DNA from: Candidatus Erabacter solicola
GTDB lineage: Bacteria; Vulcanimicrobiota; Vulcanimicrobiia; Vulcanimicrobiales; Vulcanimicrobiaceae
DNA: 34,930 nucleotides
Direction of reading: 5' to 3'
NCBI GenBank assembly: GCA_003136895.1
Contig: PLDY01000143.1
Span: forward strand, 1 to 34,930
Part shown: one piece after another, positions 1 through 8,663 of the stretch
How the letters are laid out: each line of letters begins with the position of its first letter
Position numbering within the stretch: the stretch's first letter is position 1
Program-made: the position numbers and the translations under genes
The notes under the pieces: model-generated
The model's database searches: none
What the model was told of the DNA's origin: nothing
What the model saw: the letters and a program-made list of their open reading frames with translations, nothing else

Positions 1-1323
1 TGTTTGAATTGGGGCTGCATCCCGACTAAGGCACTGCTGCATGTGGGCGAGGTCGCACGGCACATCCGCGAGGCCGGCAAGATCGGCCTGAAGGTCGCCG
101 CGCCCGAGATCGACCGCGAGGGCGTCGCCAAGTTCACAAACGACGTCGTGACTTCGAACGTGAAGGGCGTCGAGACGCTCTTCAAAGGCAACAACGTGAA
201 GTTCGCCTACGGCGAAGCGTCGTTCACCGGCCCGAAGAGCGTCTCGCTCAAAAAGCGCGGCGGCGGCAGCGAAACCTACACGGCCAAAGACGGCATCGTG
301 ATCGCGACCGGCAGCGCGCCGGTCGACGTCAAGGCGTGGCCGCGCGACGGCGAGTTCATCATCAACTCCGACGACGCGGTGCGTCTGCGCAAAATTCCGA
401 AGACGCTCCTCGTCATCGGCGGCGGCGTGATCGGTCTCGAGTTCGCAACCGTGTACACGCGACTCGGCGCGAAAGTGCTCGTCGTCGAAATGCTGCCGCA
501 GATTTTGACCGGCACCGATCTCGAGATCTCGAAAGCGATGGGGCGCATCCTCAAGAAGCAGGGCGTCGAGATCGCACTTTCCACATCGGTGAAGACGCTG
601 GCAAAAAAGGGCAATGCCGTCAGCGCGACGATCAGCGGCGAGTTTACCAACGGCAAAGACGAGGCGCGCGAATTCGAGATGGCGCTGGTCGCCGTCGGAC
701 GCCGCCCCGTTACCGACAACCTCAATCTGGCCGCAGCCGGACTCGCGACCGACGACAAAGGCTTCCTTGCGGTCGACGCCCAGCGCCGCACGAAGGTCGC
801 AAGCGTCTTCGCGATCGGCGACGTCACGGGCGCTCCGCTCCTCGCGCACAAGGCGATGAAGGAAGGCGTGATCGCCGCAGAAGCGATCTCGGGCGACAAG
901 TCGGCGGCCTACGATCCGGTCGCCGTGCCGAATTGCGTCTATACCGATCCCGAAGTTGCGACGGTCGGGCTCTCCGAGGAAGAGGCCAAGGCCAAAGGCT
1001 TCGAAGTGCGCATCGGCAAGTTCCCGCTCGTCGCGAGCGGACGCGCGCGCACGATGAATGAATCCGACGGGCTCATCAAGCTGGTCGGCGACGCCAAGAC
1101 CGATCTGCTGCTCGGCATGCACATCGTTGCGCCGCAGGCCGAATCGCTGATCGGCGAAGGCGTGATCGCGCTCGAGATGGGCTCGACGCTTGAAGATATC
1201 GGGCTCTCGATCCATCCGCATCCGACGCTCACCGAATCGATTCAAGACGCTGCCGAAGCGGCGCACGGGAAAGCGATCCACATCCTCAATCCCAAACCGA
1301 AGGCGCCGGCCGGAGTCAGCTGA
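1..1323 (+). CDS. lpdA: Dihydrolipoyl dehydrogenase (E3), 5'-truncated by window edge
   Basis: FAD-dependent E3 subunit that reoxidises dihydrolipoamide of pyruvate, 2-oxoglutarate or branched-chain 2-oxoacid dehydrogenase complexes (or the glycine cleavage H protein), reducing NAD+. The window opens on the redox-active disulfide CLNWGC (Cys codons 1-3 and 16-18), followed by IPTKALL, so about 40 N-terminal residues with the first FAD-binding GxGxxG lie upstream. Visible next are the NAD-binding VIGGGVIGLE (around 412-441), the second FAD contact AIGDVTGAPLLAHKA (around 811-855) and the His-Glu couple HPHPTLTE near the C-terminus (around 1213-1236). All are intact, so the enzyme should be active. 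Mercuric reductase is a relative, but the HPHPTLTE dimer motif and lipB/lipA next door point to E3. lipB starts 7 bases after the stop. Confidence 0.95.
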   Translation, partial: CLNWGCIPTKALLHVGEVARHIREAGKIGLKVAAPEIDREGVAKFTNDVVTSNVKGVETLFKGNNVKFAYGEASFTGPKSVSLKKRGGGSETYTAKDGIVIATGSAPVDVKAWPRDGEFIINSDDAVRLRKIPKTLLVIGGGVIGLEFATVYTRLGAKVLVVEMLPQILTGTDLEISKAMGRILKKQGVEIALSTSVKTLAKKGNAVSATISGEFTNGKDEAREFEMALVAVGRRPVTDNLNLAAAGLATDDKGFLAVDAQRRTKVASVFAIGDVTGAPLLAHKAMKEGVIAAEAISGDKSAAYDPVAVPNCVYTDPEVATVGLSEEEAKAKGFEVRIGKFPLVASGRARTMNESDGLIKLVGDAKTDLLLGMHIVAPQAESLIGEGVIALEMGSTLEDIGLSIHPHPTLTESIQDAAEAAHGKAIHILNPKPKAPAGVS

Positions 1324-1330
1324 GCCGATT

Positions 1331-1996
1331 TTGAAACCGGTACGCCTGCTCGATCTCGGACGCAAACCCTATCGCGAAGTCTGGCAGCTGCAACGCGAGT
1401 TGCACGCCCGCGTCGCGGCCGGCGAGGAACGCGACACCTGGATCGTGGTCGAACACGATCCGGTCGTGACGCTCGGCCGCAACGCCAAGCGCGAGCATCT
1501 GCTGGTCTCCGCCGAAGCACTGGCCGCGCGTGGCATCGATTACGTCGAAGTCGAGCGCGGCGGTGACGTAACCTATCACGGGCCGGGCCAAGTCGTCGTC
1601 TATCCGATCGCTCGCCTGGAACGCTTTCGCGAGGTCGTGCCGCTCGTGAGCGCCCTCGAAGAAGCGGCGATCGCAACCTGCGCGCGATTCGGAGTGCCGG
1701 TCGAACGCTGGAGCGAGCATCGCGGCATCTACGCCGGCGGCAATCAAATTTGCGCGGTCGGGCTCGCCGTCAAGAAGATGACGTCGCTGCACGGGCTGGC
1801 GCTCAACGCCTCGACCGCGCTCGATTACGACCGGCTGATCACGCCGTGCGGTATCGGCACGCGCGGGATCACCTCGCTCACGCGCGAGACCGGGCGAACG
1901 GTCTCCTTCGATGAGGCCAAGCTCGCGCTACTCGCAGCGCTCGCCGCGACATTTTCAGTTGAGTTCCAAACCGGCGAATTGCAGCGCGCCTCGTGA
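1331..1996 (+). CDS. lipB: Octanoyl-[ACP]:protein N-octanoyltransferase LipB
   Basis: Transfers octanoate from acyl carrier protein to lysine of lipoyl domains, the first step of endogenous lipoate attachment. The 221-residue product from the TTG at 1331 matches the family's usual length; an upstream in-frame stretch back to 1190 overlaps lpdA and is not family-like. The signature RGGDVTYHGPGQVV (about residues 77-90), HGLALN (154-159) and the nucleophile region TPCGI with Cys173 are present. The position 34 residues before that Cys, which holds the catalytic lysine in E. coli (Lys135/Cys169) and M. tuberculosis (Lys142/Cys176), is Gln139 here, codon caa at 1745-1747. Lys148 and Lys149 follow nearby. 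Its stop overlaps the lipA start by 4 bases, so the two are probably translationally coupled. The family is certain; full activity is less so. Confidence 0.93.
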   Translation: MKPVRLLDLGRKPYREVWQLQRELHARVAAGEERDTWIVVEHDPVVTLGRNAKREHLLVSAEALAARGIDYVEVERGGDVTYHGPGQVVVYPIARLERFREVVPLVSALEEAAIATCARFGVPVERWSEHRGIYAGGNQICAVGLAVKKMTSLHGLALNASTALDYDRLITPCGIGTRGITSLTRETGRTVSFDEAKLALLAALAATFSVEFQTGELQRAS

Positions 1997-2868
1997 TCGA
2001 CCTGACGAAGCCAGCGCGTACTCCGAAGCCCGATTGGCTCAAAGTGAAGCTCGCGCACGGCGAAAATTACGAACACCTCAAGGCTAAGGTTAAGGCGCTC
2101 GAACTGCACACGGTCTGCCAGGAAGCGATGTGCCCCAATATCGGCGAGTGCTGGGGCGCGGGTACCGCGACGATCATGATCCTGGGCGATACCTGCACGC
2201 GCGGCTGCCATTTCTGCAACGTCAAGACGGGAAGCCCGCGCGGCGAAGTCGATTGGCTCGAACCGAAGCGCGTCGCCGAAGCGGTGCGCGATATGGGCTG
2301 GAAGTATCTGGTGCTGACCGCGGTCGATCGCGACGATCTCGCCGACGGCGGCGCCGCGATCTTCGCCGGAACCGTGCGCATGATTCACAAACTCGTCCCC
2401 GAGGCGAAGGTCGAATGTCTGACCGGAGATTTCGCGGGCGACTTGGCCGCCCTCGACATCGTGCTCGACGCGCAACCCGAAGTACTCGCTCACAATCTCG
2501 AAACCGTGCCGCGCCTGCAATCGACCGTGCGCGACAAGCGCGCCAACTTCGAACAGTCGCTCTCGATCCTGCGCCACGCAAAGGCCGGCGTCAAGACACG
2601 CTTCACCAAAACGTCGCTGATGCTCGGCCTCGGCGAACGCGAGGACGAGATCGAGTCCACGATGGACGCCGCGCGCGGCGCCGGCGTCGACATCTTCACG
2701 CTCGGTCAGTACCTGCGACCCTCGCCCCGCCATCTCGAAGTCGTTGAGTACGTGACGCCGGAGAAATTCGCGCGCCTCAAGAAGGTCGCACTGAAGAAGG
2801 GATTCCGGCAGGTCGTTTCGAGCCCGCTCTCGCGGAGTTCGTACCACGCCGAACAAGCCTTCGCCTAA
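1993..2868 (+). CDS. lipA: Lipoyl synthase LipA
   Basis: Radical SAM enzyme that inserts two sulfurs into protein-bound octanoyl groups to make lipoyl cofactor. The 291-residue protein has both Fe-S clusters of the family: the auxiliary cluster CX4CX5C (Cys42, Cys47, Cys53), the radical SAM CX3CX2C within CTRGCHFC (Cys68, Cys72, Cys75), and the C-terminal RSSY (281-284) whose serine ligates the auxiliary cluster. It uses a GTG start overlapping the lipB stop (GTGA), so lipB-lipA are one unit, probably with lpdA. Nothing is missing or unusual. Confidence 0.97.
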   Translation: MIDLTKPARTPKPDWLKVKLAHGENYEHLKAKVKALELHTVCQEAMCPNIGECWGAGTATIMILGDTCTRGCHFCNVKTGSPRGEVDWLEPKRVAEAVRDMGWKYLVLTAVDRDDLADGGAAIFAGTVRMIHKLVPEAKVECLTGDFAGDLAALDIVLDAQPEVLAHNLETVPRLQSTVRDKRANFEQSLSILRHAKAGVKTRFTKTSLMLGLGEREDEIESTMDAARGAGVDIFTLGQYLRPSPRHLEVVEYVTPEKFARLKKVALKKGFRQVVSSPLSRSSYHAEQAFA

Positions 2869-2892
2869 CTCTCTACAGCTAAGGAGAACGCC

Positions 2893-4260
2893 GTGGCTCG
2901 GTTGACATTCGTCGGAGCCGCGGGAACGGTGACCGGCAGCAAACACTTGATCGAAACGAACGGGCAGCGCTTCTTCGTCGATTGCGGCATGTACCAGGGC
3001 CCGGCGGCCGTCACCAAACTCAACTTGGCTCCGCTCCCGGTTACGCCGGCCGACGTCGAAGCGGTCGTCGTCACGCACGGCCACATCGATCACACCGGAT
3101 ACCTTCCGAAGTTCGTCAAAGACGGATTCAAGGGCACGATCTATTGCACGCCCGCGACCGCGGCCGTGATCGAGATCGTCTTGACCGACGCCGCCGGCCT
3201 GCAAGCGCATCTCAACGATCACGCGCGCCGGCACGGCGGCGGCCACGGCATAGCCGATGTCCCTGAGACCCCGCTCTACGACATGGACGACGTGACCGCG
3301 ACGCTCGCATTGCTGAAAACGGTCCCGCTGCACACGCCTTTCACGGTCTGCGGCGCAACGATGAGCTACAGGAACGCCGGTCATATCATCGGCTCCGCGT
3401 TTGTCGATATGATGGTCGAGAACCGTCACGTCATCTTCTCGGGCGACCTCGGCCGCTACGGGCGGCCGCTCTTATACGATCCCGAGGATCTCGATACGGC
3501 CGACGTCGTCGTCTGCGAATCGACCTACGGCGATCGCGTCCACCCGCCCGATCCGCTGGGTGCGCTACAAGATGCGCTTCACGCCGCATTGACGCGCGGC
3601 GGCCCGATCGTAATCCCGGCATTCGCAGTCGAACGAACGCAAGATCTCTTGCTCGCGATCGGTACGCTCCAGGGGCGCGACGAGCGCATCGCGATGCTGC
3701 CCGTTCACGTCGACAGTCCGATGGCAATCAAGGTCGACGCCGTCTTCGCGAAGTTCCCCGACGTTTACCGTCCGATTCCAAACTCCGCCGCCGCTCCGTT
3801 CGGTTGTCGCAACGTGACCTTGCACGTCACGACGGACGAGTCAAAGACGCTGAACACCTTGCAGGGCCCCGCCGTGATCATCTCGGCCAGCGGCATGGCG
3901 TCCGGAGGTCGCATTCTCCACCACATTCGCAACCAGGTCGGCAACCCGAAGGCGACGATCCTGTTCGTCGGATTCCAGGGCCCGGGAACGCTCGGCAGCA
4001 TTCTCGTGGGCGGTGCCAAGACGATCAAGATGTACGGTGAGATCATTCCCGTGCAAGCCGCGATTGCGAACCTCGCCGGCTATAGCGCGCACGCGGACAA
4101 GAATGAGTTACTCCGCTGGCTCGGCACCCTCAAGAACAAGCCGACGATGTACGCCGTACACGGCGACCCGGACGCCGTCACGGCCTTCGACGTGACGGTC
4201 AAGACGCAACTCGGCTTCAACGCAATCGCGGCAGTGCGCGGCAACTCGGTCGACTTGTAA
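2893..4260 (+). CDS. Beta-CASP metallo-beta-lactamase RNase (CPSF73/RNase J-like superfamily)
   Basis: Predicted zinc-dependent cytoplasmic ribonuclease of the metallo-beta-lactamase/beta-CASP/RMMBL class. The 455 residues show the MBL zinc motif THGHIDH (61-67), a third-motif His in NAGHIIGS (His164), SGDLGRYG with Asp185, ESTYGDR (209-215) opening the beta-CASP insertion, IISASGMASGGRILHH, and the C-terminal RMMBL motifs YSAHAD and AVHGD. The layout matches stand-alone bacterial YsxA-type proteins rather than RNase J, which is longer and has an extra C-terminal domain, and there is no KH domain as in archaeal aCPSF. A good ribosome binding site (aaggaga at 2881-2887) precedes the GTG start, 24 bases after lipA, so it may be cotranscribed. 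Substrate unknown: mRNA decay or 3' processing is inferred from the family. Confidence 0.88.
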   Translation: MARLTFVGAAGTVTGSKHLIETNGQRFFVDCGMYQGPAAVTKLNLAPLPVTPADVEAVVVTHGHIDHTGYLPKFVKDGFKGTIYCTPATAAVIEIVLTDAAGLQAHLNDHARRHGGGHGIADVPETPLYDMDDVTATLALLKTVPLHTPFTVCGATMSYRNAGHIIGSAFVDMMVENRHVIFSGDLGRYGRPLLYDPEDLDTADVVVCESTYGDRVHPPDPLGALQDALHAALTRGGPIVIPAFAVERTQDLLLAIGTLQGRDERIAMLPVHVDSPMAIKVDAVFAKFPDVYRPIPNSAAAPFGCRNVTLHVTTDESKTLNTLQGPAVIISASGMASGGRILHHIRNQVGNPKATILFVGFQGPGTLGSILVGGAKTIKMYGEIIPVQAAIANLAGYSAHADKNELLRWLGTLKNKPTMYAVHGDPDAVTAFDVTVKTQLGFNAIAAVRGNSVDL

Positions 4261-4274
4261 TCTAGGTAGGCGCC

Positions 4275-4291
4275 GGCACCAAACACGTGCC
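4275..4291. terminator. Weak hairpin between convergent genes
   Basis: The 50-base gap between the convergent beta-CASP nuclease and TauE genes holds GGCAC/GTGCC with a 7-base loop. There is no T-tract on either side, so a terminator role is only a guess from position. Confidence 0.2.
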
Positions 4292-4310
4292 CGACGCGAA
4301 TCTCACTTCA

Positions 4311-5078
4311 TCAGCCCCGCGCGCGAAGCAACAGCGCGATCGCGCTGATGACCATCAAACCTGCGAATGCTAAGCGCAGCGTCCGGTCGGGCAGCCGATG
4401 CGCCAAACGAACGCCGTACGGCACCGTGAAGAGCCCGCCGAGCGCGAGCGGAATCCCGATCGCCCAATCGATATCGCCGGCGAGCGCGTAGGCCGAGATT
4501 CCGACGAGCGTGCCCGGCGCGACGAGCGCGAGACCGTAACCCTGTGCGACCGCTTGCGTCAGCGCGAACAAGAACGAGAGCAGCGGGATCGCGAAGACTG
4601 CCCCACCGACGCCGAACGCGCCCGAAACTCCGCCGCCGACCGCGCCGACGATCATCGCCGCAGGCCACGGATAGACTCGCTGCGGCGGCCTGCCGGCGGC
4701 GCGCGCCGGCGCGAGCCCGTTGTACGTCATGATTCCGGCAACGGCGAGAATGAAGAATGCGAACGCGATGCGCAACGGCGCACTCGGCACGTGGGTCGCG
4801 AAATGCGCGCCGAGAAACGTGACCGGCGCTGCCGTCAGCGCCAGCGCGAGCGCGATGCGCAGATCGAGCTTCCCTTTCTTCGCGTAACTCCAGAGGCCGA
4901 TCGCGACGTTCGGCACGACCATGACAAGCGACGTGCCCTGCGCGTGCTGCTGATCGAGGCCATAGATTACGCCCAAGAGCGGAATCGCGAAGAGGCCGCC
5001 GCCGATTCCCATCAGCCCGCCGAGCAGCCCAACGACCGCTCCGGCCAAGAGCAACGCCGCGAACCCGAGCAGATCCAT
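4311..5078 (-). CDS. TauE/SafE family anion permease (DUF81)
   Basis: A 255-residue integral membrane protein with about eight hydrophobic segments in two similar halves, each beginning with the glycine-rich pattern of the TauE/SafE (DUF81) family: GLLGGLMGIGGGLFAIPLL near the N-terminus and GGVSGAFGVGGAVFAIPLL in the second half. Characterised members export sulfite, sulfoacetate or related organosulfur anions across the cytoplasmic membrane, but sequence does not reveal the substrate. No sulfur-oxidation or taurine gene lies nearby, so the cargo cannot be inferred from context. It is convergent with the beta-CASP gene and divergent from the small acetyltransferase. Confidence 0.88.
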   Translation of the reverse strand: MDLLGFAALLLAGAVVGLLGGLMGIGGGLFAIPLLGVIYGLDQQHAQGTSLVMVVPNVAIGLWSYAKKGKLDLRIALALALTAAPVTFLGAHFATHVPSAPLRIAFAFFILAVAGIMTYNGLAPARAAGRPPQRVYPWPAAMIVGAVGGGVSGAFGVGGAVFAIPLLSFLFALTQAVAQGYGLALVAPGTLVGISAYALAGDIDWAIGIPLALGGLFTVPYGVRLAHRLPDRTLRLAFAGLMVISAIALLLRARG

Positions 5079-5111
5079 ACTCGGGGCTTAGCGATTGAGA
5101 GTCAGATTCCG

Positions 5112-5150
5112 TTCTCGCCATTGTCGCAGAATTTCTACGCCGAGCGAGAA
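5112..5150. promoter_or_regulatory. Spaced 7-bp inverted repeat in divergent gap
   Basis: The 108-base region between the divergent TauE and acetyltransferase genes contains TTCTCGC at 5112-5118 and its exact complement GCGAGAA at 5144-5150, 25 bases apart. Nothing else stands out there, and no confident -35/-10 pair is visible. The repeat is short enough to be chance. Confidence 0.2.
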
Positions 5151-5186
5151 TGCAGGATCGACGCTAGCCAAGAATACGACGCTACG

Positions 5187-5630
5187 ATGCAAACGCCGGA
5201 GATTGCGCTCAGGGCCGCCCAGAACGAGGACCGCGAGTTTATCGAGCGCGTCTACTTCGAGACGCAGCGCTGGATCACCGAAGCGCTCTTCGGCCGGCGC
5301 GGCGACGACTTCGAGCGCGCGAAGTTCGCCGAGTCCTACGACGCGAATAACACTCGCGTCATCGTCGTCGCAGGTGCGGACGCCGGATGGCTGACCGTGC
5401 AGCGGAGCACGGCGATTCACCTCGAGTCGATCTATCTGACCCCAGGAAAACAACGCATTGGCATCGGCACTGCCCTTATTCGAGGACTCATCGAGGAAGC
5501 GCGAGCCGCCGGAAAGACGCTAAAGTTGAGCACGGCCAAAATCAATCCGGCGCGAAACCTCTACGAACGGCTTGGATTCGTCGTCGTCAGCGAAGACGAG
5601 TACAAAGTCTATATGAAGTGCCGGCCCTGA
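5187..5630 (+). CDS. GNAT family N-acetyltransferase (147 aa)
   Basis: Small single-domain GCN5-related acetyltransferase. The acetyl-CoA pyrophosphate loop QRIGIGTAL (about residues 89-97) follows the beta-strand SIYLTP, and the C-terminal NPARNLYERLGF (120-131) is the usual end of the GNAT fold. The ATG at 5187 gives a normal family length; the frame stays open far upstream but runs antisense through the TauE gene, so the longer form is rejected. No clear ribosome binding site precedes the ATG. The acceptor is unknown; family members of this size modify protein N-termini, amino acids or small amines. Confidence 0.85.
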   Translation: MQTPEIALRAAQNEDREFIERVYFETQRWITEALFGRRGDDFERAKFAESYDANNTRVIVVAGADAGWLTVQRSTAIHLESIYLTPGKQRIGIGTALIRGLIEEARAAGKTLKLSTAKINPARNLYERLGFVVVSEDEYKVYMKCRP

Positions 5631-5646
5631 CCGTTAAGACGTTGCC

Positions 5647-6915
5647 CTAGGCGTAGACTCCGCGGGCGTTCATCGATTGCACGACGCGATCGATCGCGAT
5701 CATGTATGCCGCCGTCCGATATGGAACGCGCCGTTGGGTTGAGATCTCGCGGATGCGCTTGAAGTTCTCGTGCATCACCTCGGCCAGCCGTTCGTTGACT
5801 TCGGCCTCCTTCCAGAAGTAGCCGGAACGGTCTTGGACCCACTCGAAGTACGAGACGGTGACGCCGCCGGCGTTGGCCAGAATATCCGGAATCACGATGA
5901 TGTCGCGGGATGCGAAGACGTGGTCGGCCTCCGGAGTGGTGGGGCCGTTCGCGCCCTCGACGATCAGCTTCGCCTGGATGCGCGACGCATTCTCGATCGT
6001 CAGTACTTTTTCGAGCGCGGCCGGAATCAGTACGTCGCAGGATAGTTCGAGTAGCGCTTCGTTCGTGACGCGCTCGCCGCCGCGGTAGCCGTCGAGTGAA
6101 TGGTGTTCTTGCGCGTACGCGACCGCGCCCGCGATATCGATGCCTTTTCCGTTCGCATAGCCGCCGGTGACATCCGAGATGCCGACGATCTTGGCACCGC
6201 GCTCGACGAACATCTTGGCCGCGATCGAACCGACGTTGCCGAAACCTTGCACGACGATGCGCGCGCCCTTAGGATTGATATCCATCTCGGCCATCTGCGC
6301 GAGCGCAACGAGCGAGACGCCGCGACCGGTCGCTTCGACGCGACCGCGCGAGCCGCCGATCGTCAGCGGCTTCCCGGTGACGACGCCCGGCGTATGCTGA
6401 CGCACGTGCATCGAGTATGTGTCCATGAACCACGCCATGATCTGCGGCGTCGTGCCGACGTCCGGCGCTGGAACGTCTTTGTCGGGGCCGACGACTTCGA
6501 CCAGTTCCGCTGCGTAGCGGCGCGTGATGCGCTCGAGCTCCTTCAGCGAAAGCGAGCCCGGATCGCAGGTGACGCCGCCCTTGCCGCCACCGAACGGCAA
6601 GTCGACGACCGCGCATTTCCAGGTCATCCAAAATGCGAGCGCGGTGACTTCGTCGAGCGTCACGCCGGGATGATAGCGGATGCCGCCCTTGGCCGGGCCG
6701 CGCGCGAAATTGTACTGCACGCGATAGCCGGTGTAGACCTCGAGCTCGCCGTTATCGCGCTGGAACGGGATCGAAAAGATGATCTGCCGCGACGGTTTGG
6801 TCAGCAGCAAGCGCACGCCGGGATCGAGATCGAGCAGCGCGGCCGCTTCGTTGAAATAGGCGATCGCGTCCCCGAAAACCGAGACTTCACGAGCGGCGGT
6901 CAATTCTGGCGGCAA
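5647..6915 (-). CDS. gdhA: Glu/Leu/Phe/Val dehydrogenase, probably glutamate dehydrogenase
   Basis: Catalyses reversible oxidative deamination of glutamate to 2-oxoglutarate with NAD(P). The 422 residues match the hexameric short GDH class. Visible are GPAKGGIRYHP (73-83) for substrate binding, catalytic Lys112 in PFGGGKGGV, PAPDVGT with the catalytic Asp152, and the nucleotide-binding GFGNVG (224-229). The start is TTG at 6915, supported by GGGGAG about 7 bases upstream on this strand. Leucine dehydrogenase is shorter (about 365 residues), so GDH is preferred. It lies 74 bases downstream of ychF on the same strand and converges on the small acetyltransferase. Confidence 0.93.
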   Translation of the reverse strand: MPPELTAAREVSVFGDAIAYFNEAAALLDLDPGVRLLLTKPSRQIIFSIPFQRDNGELEVYTGYRVQYNFARGPAKGGIRYHPGVTLDEVTALAFWMTWKCAVVDLPFGGGKGGVTCDPGSLSLKELERITRRYAAELVEVVGPDKDVPAPDVGTTPQIMAWFMDTYSMHVRQHTPGVVTGKPLTIGGSRGRVEATGRGVSLVALAQMAEMDINPKGARIVVQGFGNVGSIAAKMFVERGAKIVGISDVTGGYANGKGIDIAGAVAYAQEHHSLDGYRGGERVTNEALLELSCDVLIPAALEKVLTIENASRIQAKLIVEGANGPTTPEADHVFASRDIIVIPDILANAGGVTVSYFEWVQDRSGYFWKEAEVNERLAEVMHENFKRIREISTQRRVPYRTAAYMIAIDRVVQSMNARGVYA

Positions 6916-6989
6916 CGGTTTTCTCCCCAGACGGGCAGCGACGGTAGAAACCTTACGGGCATTCGAATCTTTCCCCTACCTGGGCGCCG

Positions 6990-8084
6990 CTACACGTTAA
7001 ATCTGAAGTTAACCACGTCACCCTCTTGCATGACGTAGTCCTTGCCCTCGCTGCGGAGCAATCCAGCGGATCGAAGCGCTTCCATCGTGCGCAAGCGAGC
7101 GTAATCGCCGTACGAGACGATCTCGGCGCGGATGAAACCGCGCTCGATATCGGAGTGAATTTTTCCGGCGGCTTGCGGCGCCTTCGTGCCGATGTCGATC
7201 GGCCAGGCACGGACTTCCTGTTCGCCGGCCGTCAGAAACGTCATGAGTCCAAGCAAGCCGTACGCGCTCAAAATGAGCTGGTCGAGCCCGCTCGATGAGA
7301 TGCCAAGTTCGCCGCGAAAATTCTTGGCTTCTTCTTCGCTCATGCCGGCGAGCTCGGCTTCGATCTTACCGCAGAACGCGATCGCGCGGCTGCCCTCGCG
7401 CTTCGCCAGATCGAAGACCGGCTGCGCCAGCGGCCCCAAGCTGCCGATCTGGTCTTCGTCGATGTTCGCGACGTACAACATCGGCTTGACCGTCAACAAG
7501 AAACTCTCGCGAGCGAGCGCCGCCTCTTCTGAATCTTTCGGAAAGCTGCGCGCGGGCGTACCGTTTTCGAGCGCGGCGCGCAAGCGTTTGGCAGCCTCGA
7601 CCGTTGGCCTGAGTTTGGGATTGACGCGCGCCTCGCGCTCGAGTCTTTCGACGCGCTTGCCGAGCGAAGCAAGATCGGCGAGCGCCATCTCGATATTGAC
7701 GATCTCGATATCGCGCAGCGGATCGGCCTCGCCTTCGACGTGGATGACGTCGGCGTCGACGAACGCGCGCACCACCATGGCGATCGCGTCGGTCTCACGG
7801 ATGTGGCTCAGAAACGCGTTGCCGAGGCCGGCGCCCGAACTGGCGCCGCGCACGAGCCCGGCGATATCCACGAAGCGCGTCGTGGCGTGGACGATCCGAT
7901 CGGAATGGACGATCTCGGCGAGGACCTTCAGACGATCGTCCGGGACGGGCACCTCGCCGATGTTGGGCTCGATCGTGGCAAATGGGTAATTCGCCGCGAG
8001 CGCCTGCGCCGAGCGAGTGAGAGCGTTAAAGATGGTGGACTTGCCGACGTTCGGGAGCCCGACGATGCCGCAGGAGAGAGCCAT
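6990..8084 (-). CDS. ychF: Redox-regulated ATPase YchF (Obg family)
   Basis: Conserved Obg-class P-loop NTPase (OLA1/YchF) that hydrolyses ATP rather than GTP, associates with ribosomes and affects stress responses. The 364-residue product carries the P-loop GLPNVGKST (9-17), switch region TIEPNIGEVPVPD, the AGLVRGASSGAGLGN G3/switch II region, a central coiled-coil insertion, YVANIDED in place of the GTP-specific NKxD, and a C-terminal TGS domain ending GDVVNFRFNV. The ATG at 8084 gives the family N-terminus MALSCGIVG; 12 further in-frame residues upstream to 8120 are not family-like. Confidence 0.96.
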   Translation of the reverse strand: MALSCGIVGLPNVGKSTIFNALTRSAQALAANYPFATIEPNIGEVPVPDDRLKVLAEIVHSDRIVHATTRFVDIAGLVRGASSGAGLGNAFLSHIRETDAIAMVVRAFVDADVIHVEGEADPLRDIEIVNIEMALADLASLGKRVERLEREARVNPKLRPTVEAAKRLRAALENGTPARSFPKDSEEAALARESFLLTVKPMLYVANIDEDQIGSLGPLAQPVFDLAKREGSRAIAFCGKIEAELAGMSEEEAKNFRGELGISSSGLDQLILSAYGLLGLMTFLTAGEQEVRAWPIDIGTKAPQAAGKIHSDIERGFIRAEIVSYGDYARLRTMEALRSAGLLRSEGKDYVMQEGDVVNFRFNV

Positions 8085-8152
8085 ATCAAGAGAACGACCT
8101 CCGCCGTTCGGTTCGCGCAAGGAATCGTCCTATACGTGTAGGATTTTGCAGC

Positions 8153-8626
8153 ATGCGCCAAATGAAGGTCGACAAGCTCGGCATCGACCTCCTCACCCAC
8201 GACCCCGTGGTCATCCTGAAGGACCTCGACGGCAAGCGCTACCTTCCGATCCTCATCGGGCCGTTCGAGGCGACCGCCATCGCGCTGGCCCTCGAAGGCA
8301 CGCAGGTGCCGCGGCCGCTCTCGCACGACCTGATGCGAACGATGCTGGAAGCGATGCACGCGACGCTCGAACAGATCGTCATCTACGACATCAAGGAATC
8401 GACGTTTTTTGCGAAGCTGATCGTCCGGCAGAACGGCGAGACGCAAGAGATCGACGCGCGTCCCTCCGATGGAATCGCGCTCGCGCTACGCATGCAAGCC
8501 CCGATCTACGTCGCCGACAAGATCATCTTGGAGGAGACCGTCGCCGACAAGAAATCCGAGCATGAAGAGATCCAGAAGTTCCGTCAGTTCATCGAAGAAC
8601 TCAAGCCGAGCGACTTCCGGGAGTAA
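8153..8626 (+). CDS. Bifunctional nuclease family protein (DUF151)
   Basis: A 157-residue single-domain protein of the DUF151/BFN family, small acidic nucleases reported to act on DNA and RNA, and in plants linked to stress and abscisic-acid signalling. Recognisable are the opening VDKLGID, the strand RYLPILIGPFEATAIALAL, LTHDPVVILKD, and the hallmark DARPSDGIALALR (around residues 102-114) followed by APIYVAD. The C-terminal third is a charged helix. The ATG at 8153 or the one at 8162 (MKVDKLG) could be used; AGGA about 10 bases before the first slightly favours it. It is divergent from ychF, with 68 bases between the starts. Confidence 0.9.
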   Translation: MRQMKVDKLGIDLLTHDPVVILKDLDGKRYLPILIGPFEATAIALALEGTQVPRPLSHDLMRTMLEAMHATLEQIVIYDIKESTFFAKLIVRQNGETQEIDARPSDGIALALRMQAPIYVADKIILEETVADKKSEHEEIQKFRQFIEELKPSDFRE

Positions 8627-8638
8627 CACCGGCTTCTC

Positions 8639-8653
8639 GCCGGGCCGTCCGGC
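8639..8653. terminator. GC hairpin between convergent genes
   Basis: GCCGG/CCGGC with a 5-base loop sits in the 37-base gap between the DUF151 gene and the convergent membrane-anchored unknown. It lacks a T-tract, so use as a bidirectional terminator is only suggested by its place. Confidence 0.25.
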
Positions 8654-8663
8654 AAGACCGTGC

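Noticed and set aside
1825-3429. Long open frame of 534 codons on the minus strand opposite lipB, lipA and the beta-CASP gene
   Set aside because: It is antisense to three clear family members, has low-complexity Arg/Ala/Val-rich composition, and no recognisable motif.
4398-5186. In-frame extension upstream of the small acetyltransferase
   Set aside because: It is antisense to the TauE/SafE gene and arginine-rich; the ATG at 5187 gives a normal GNAT length.
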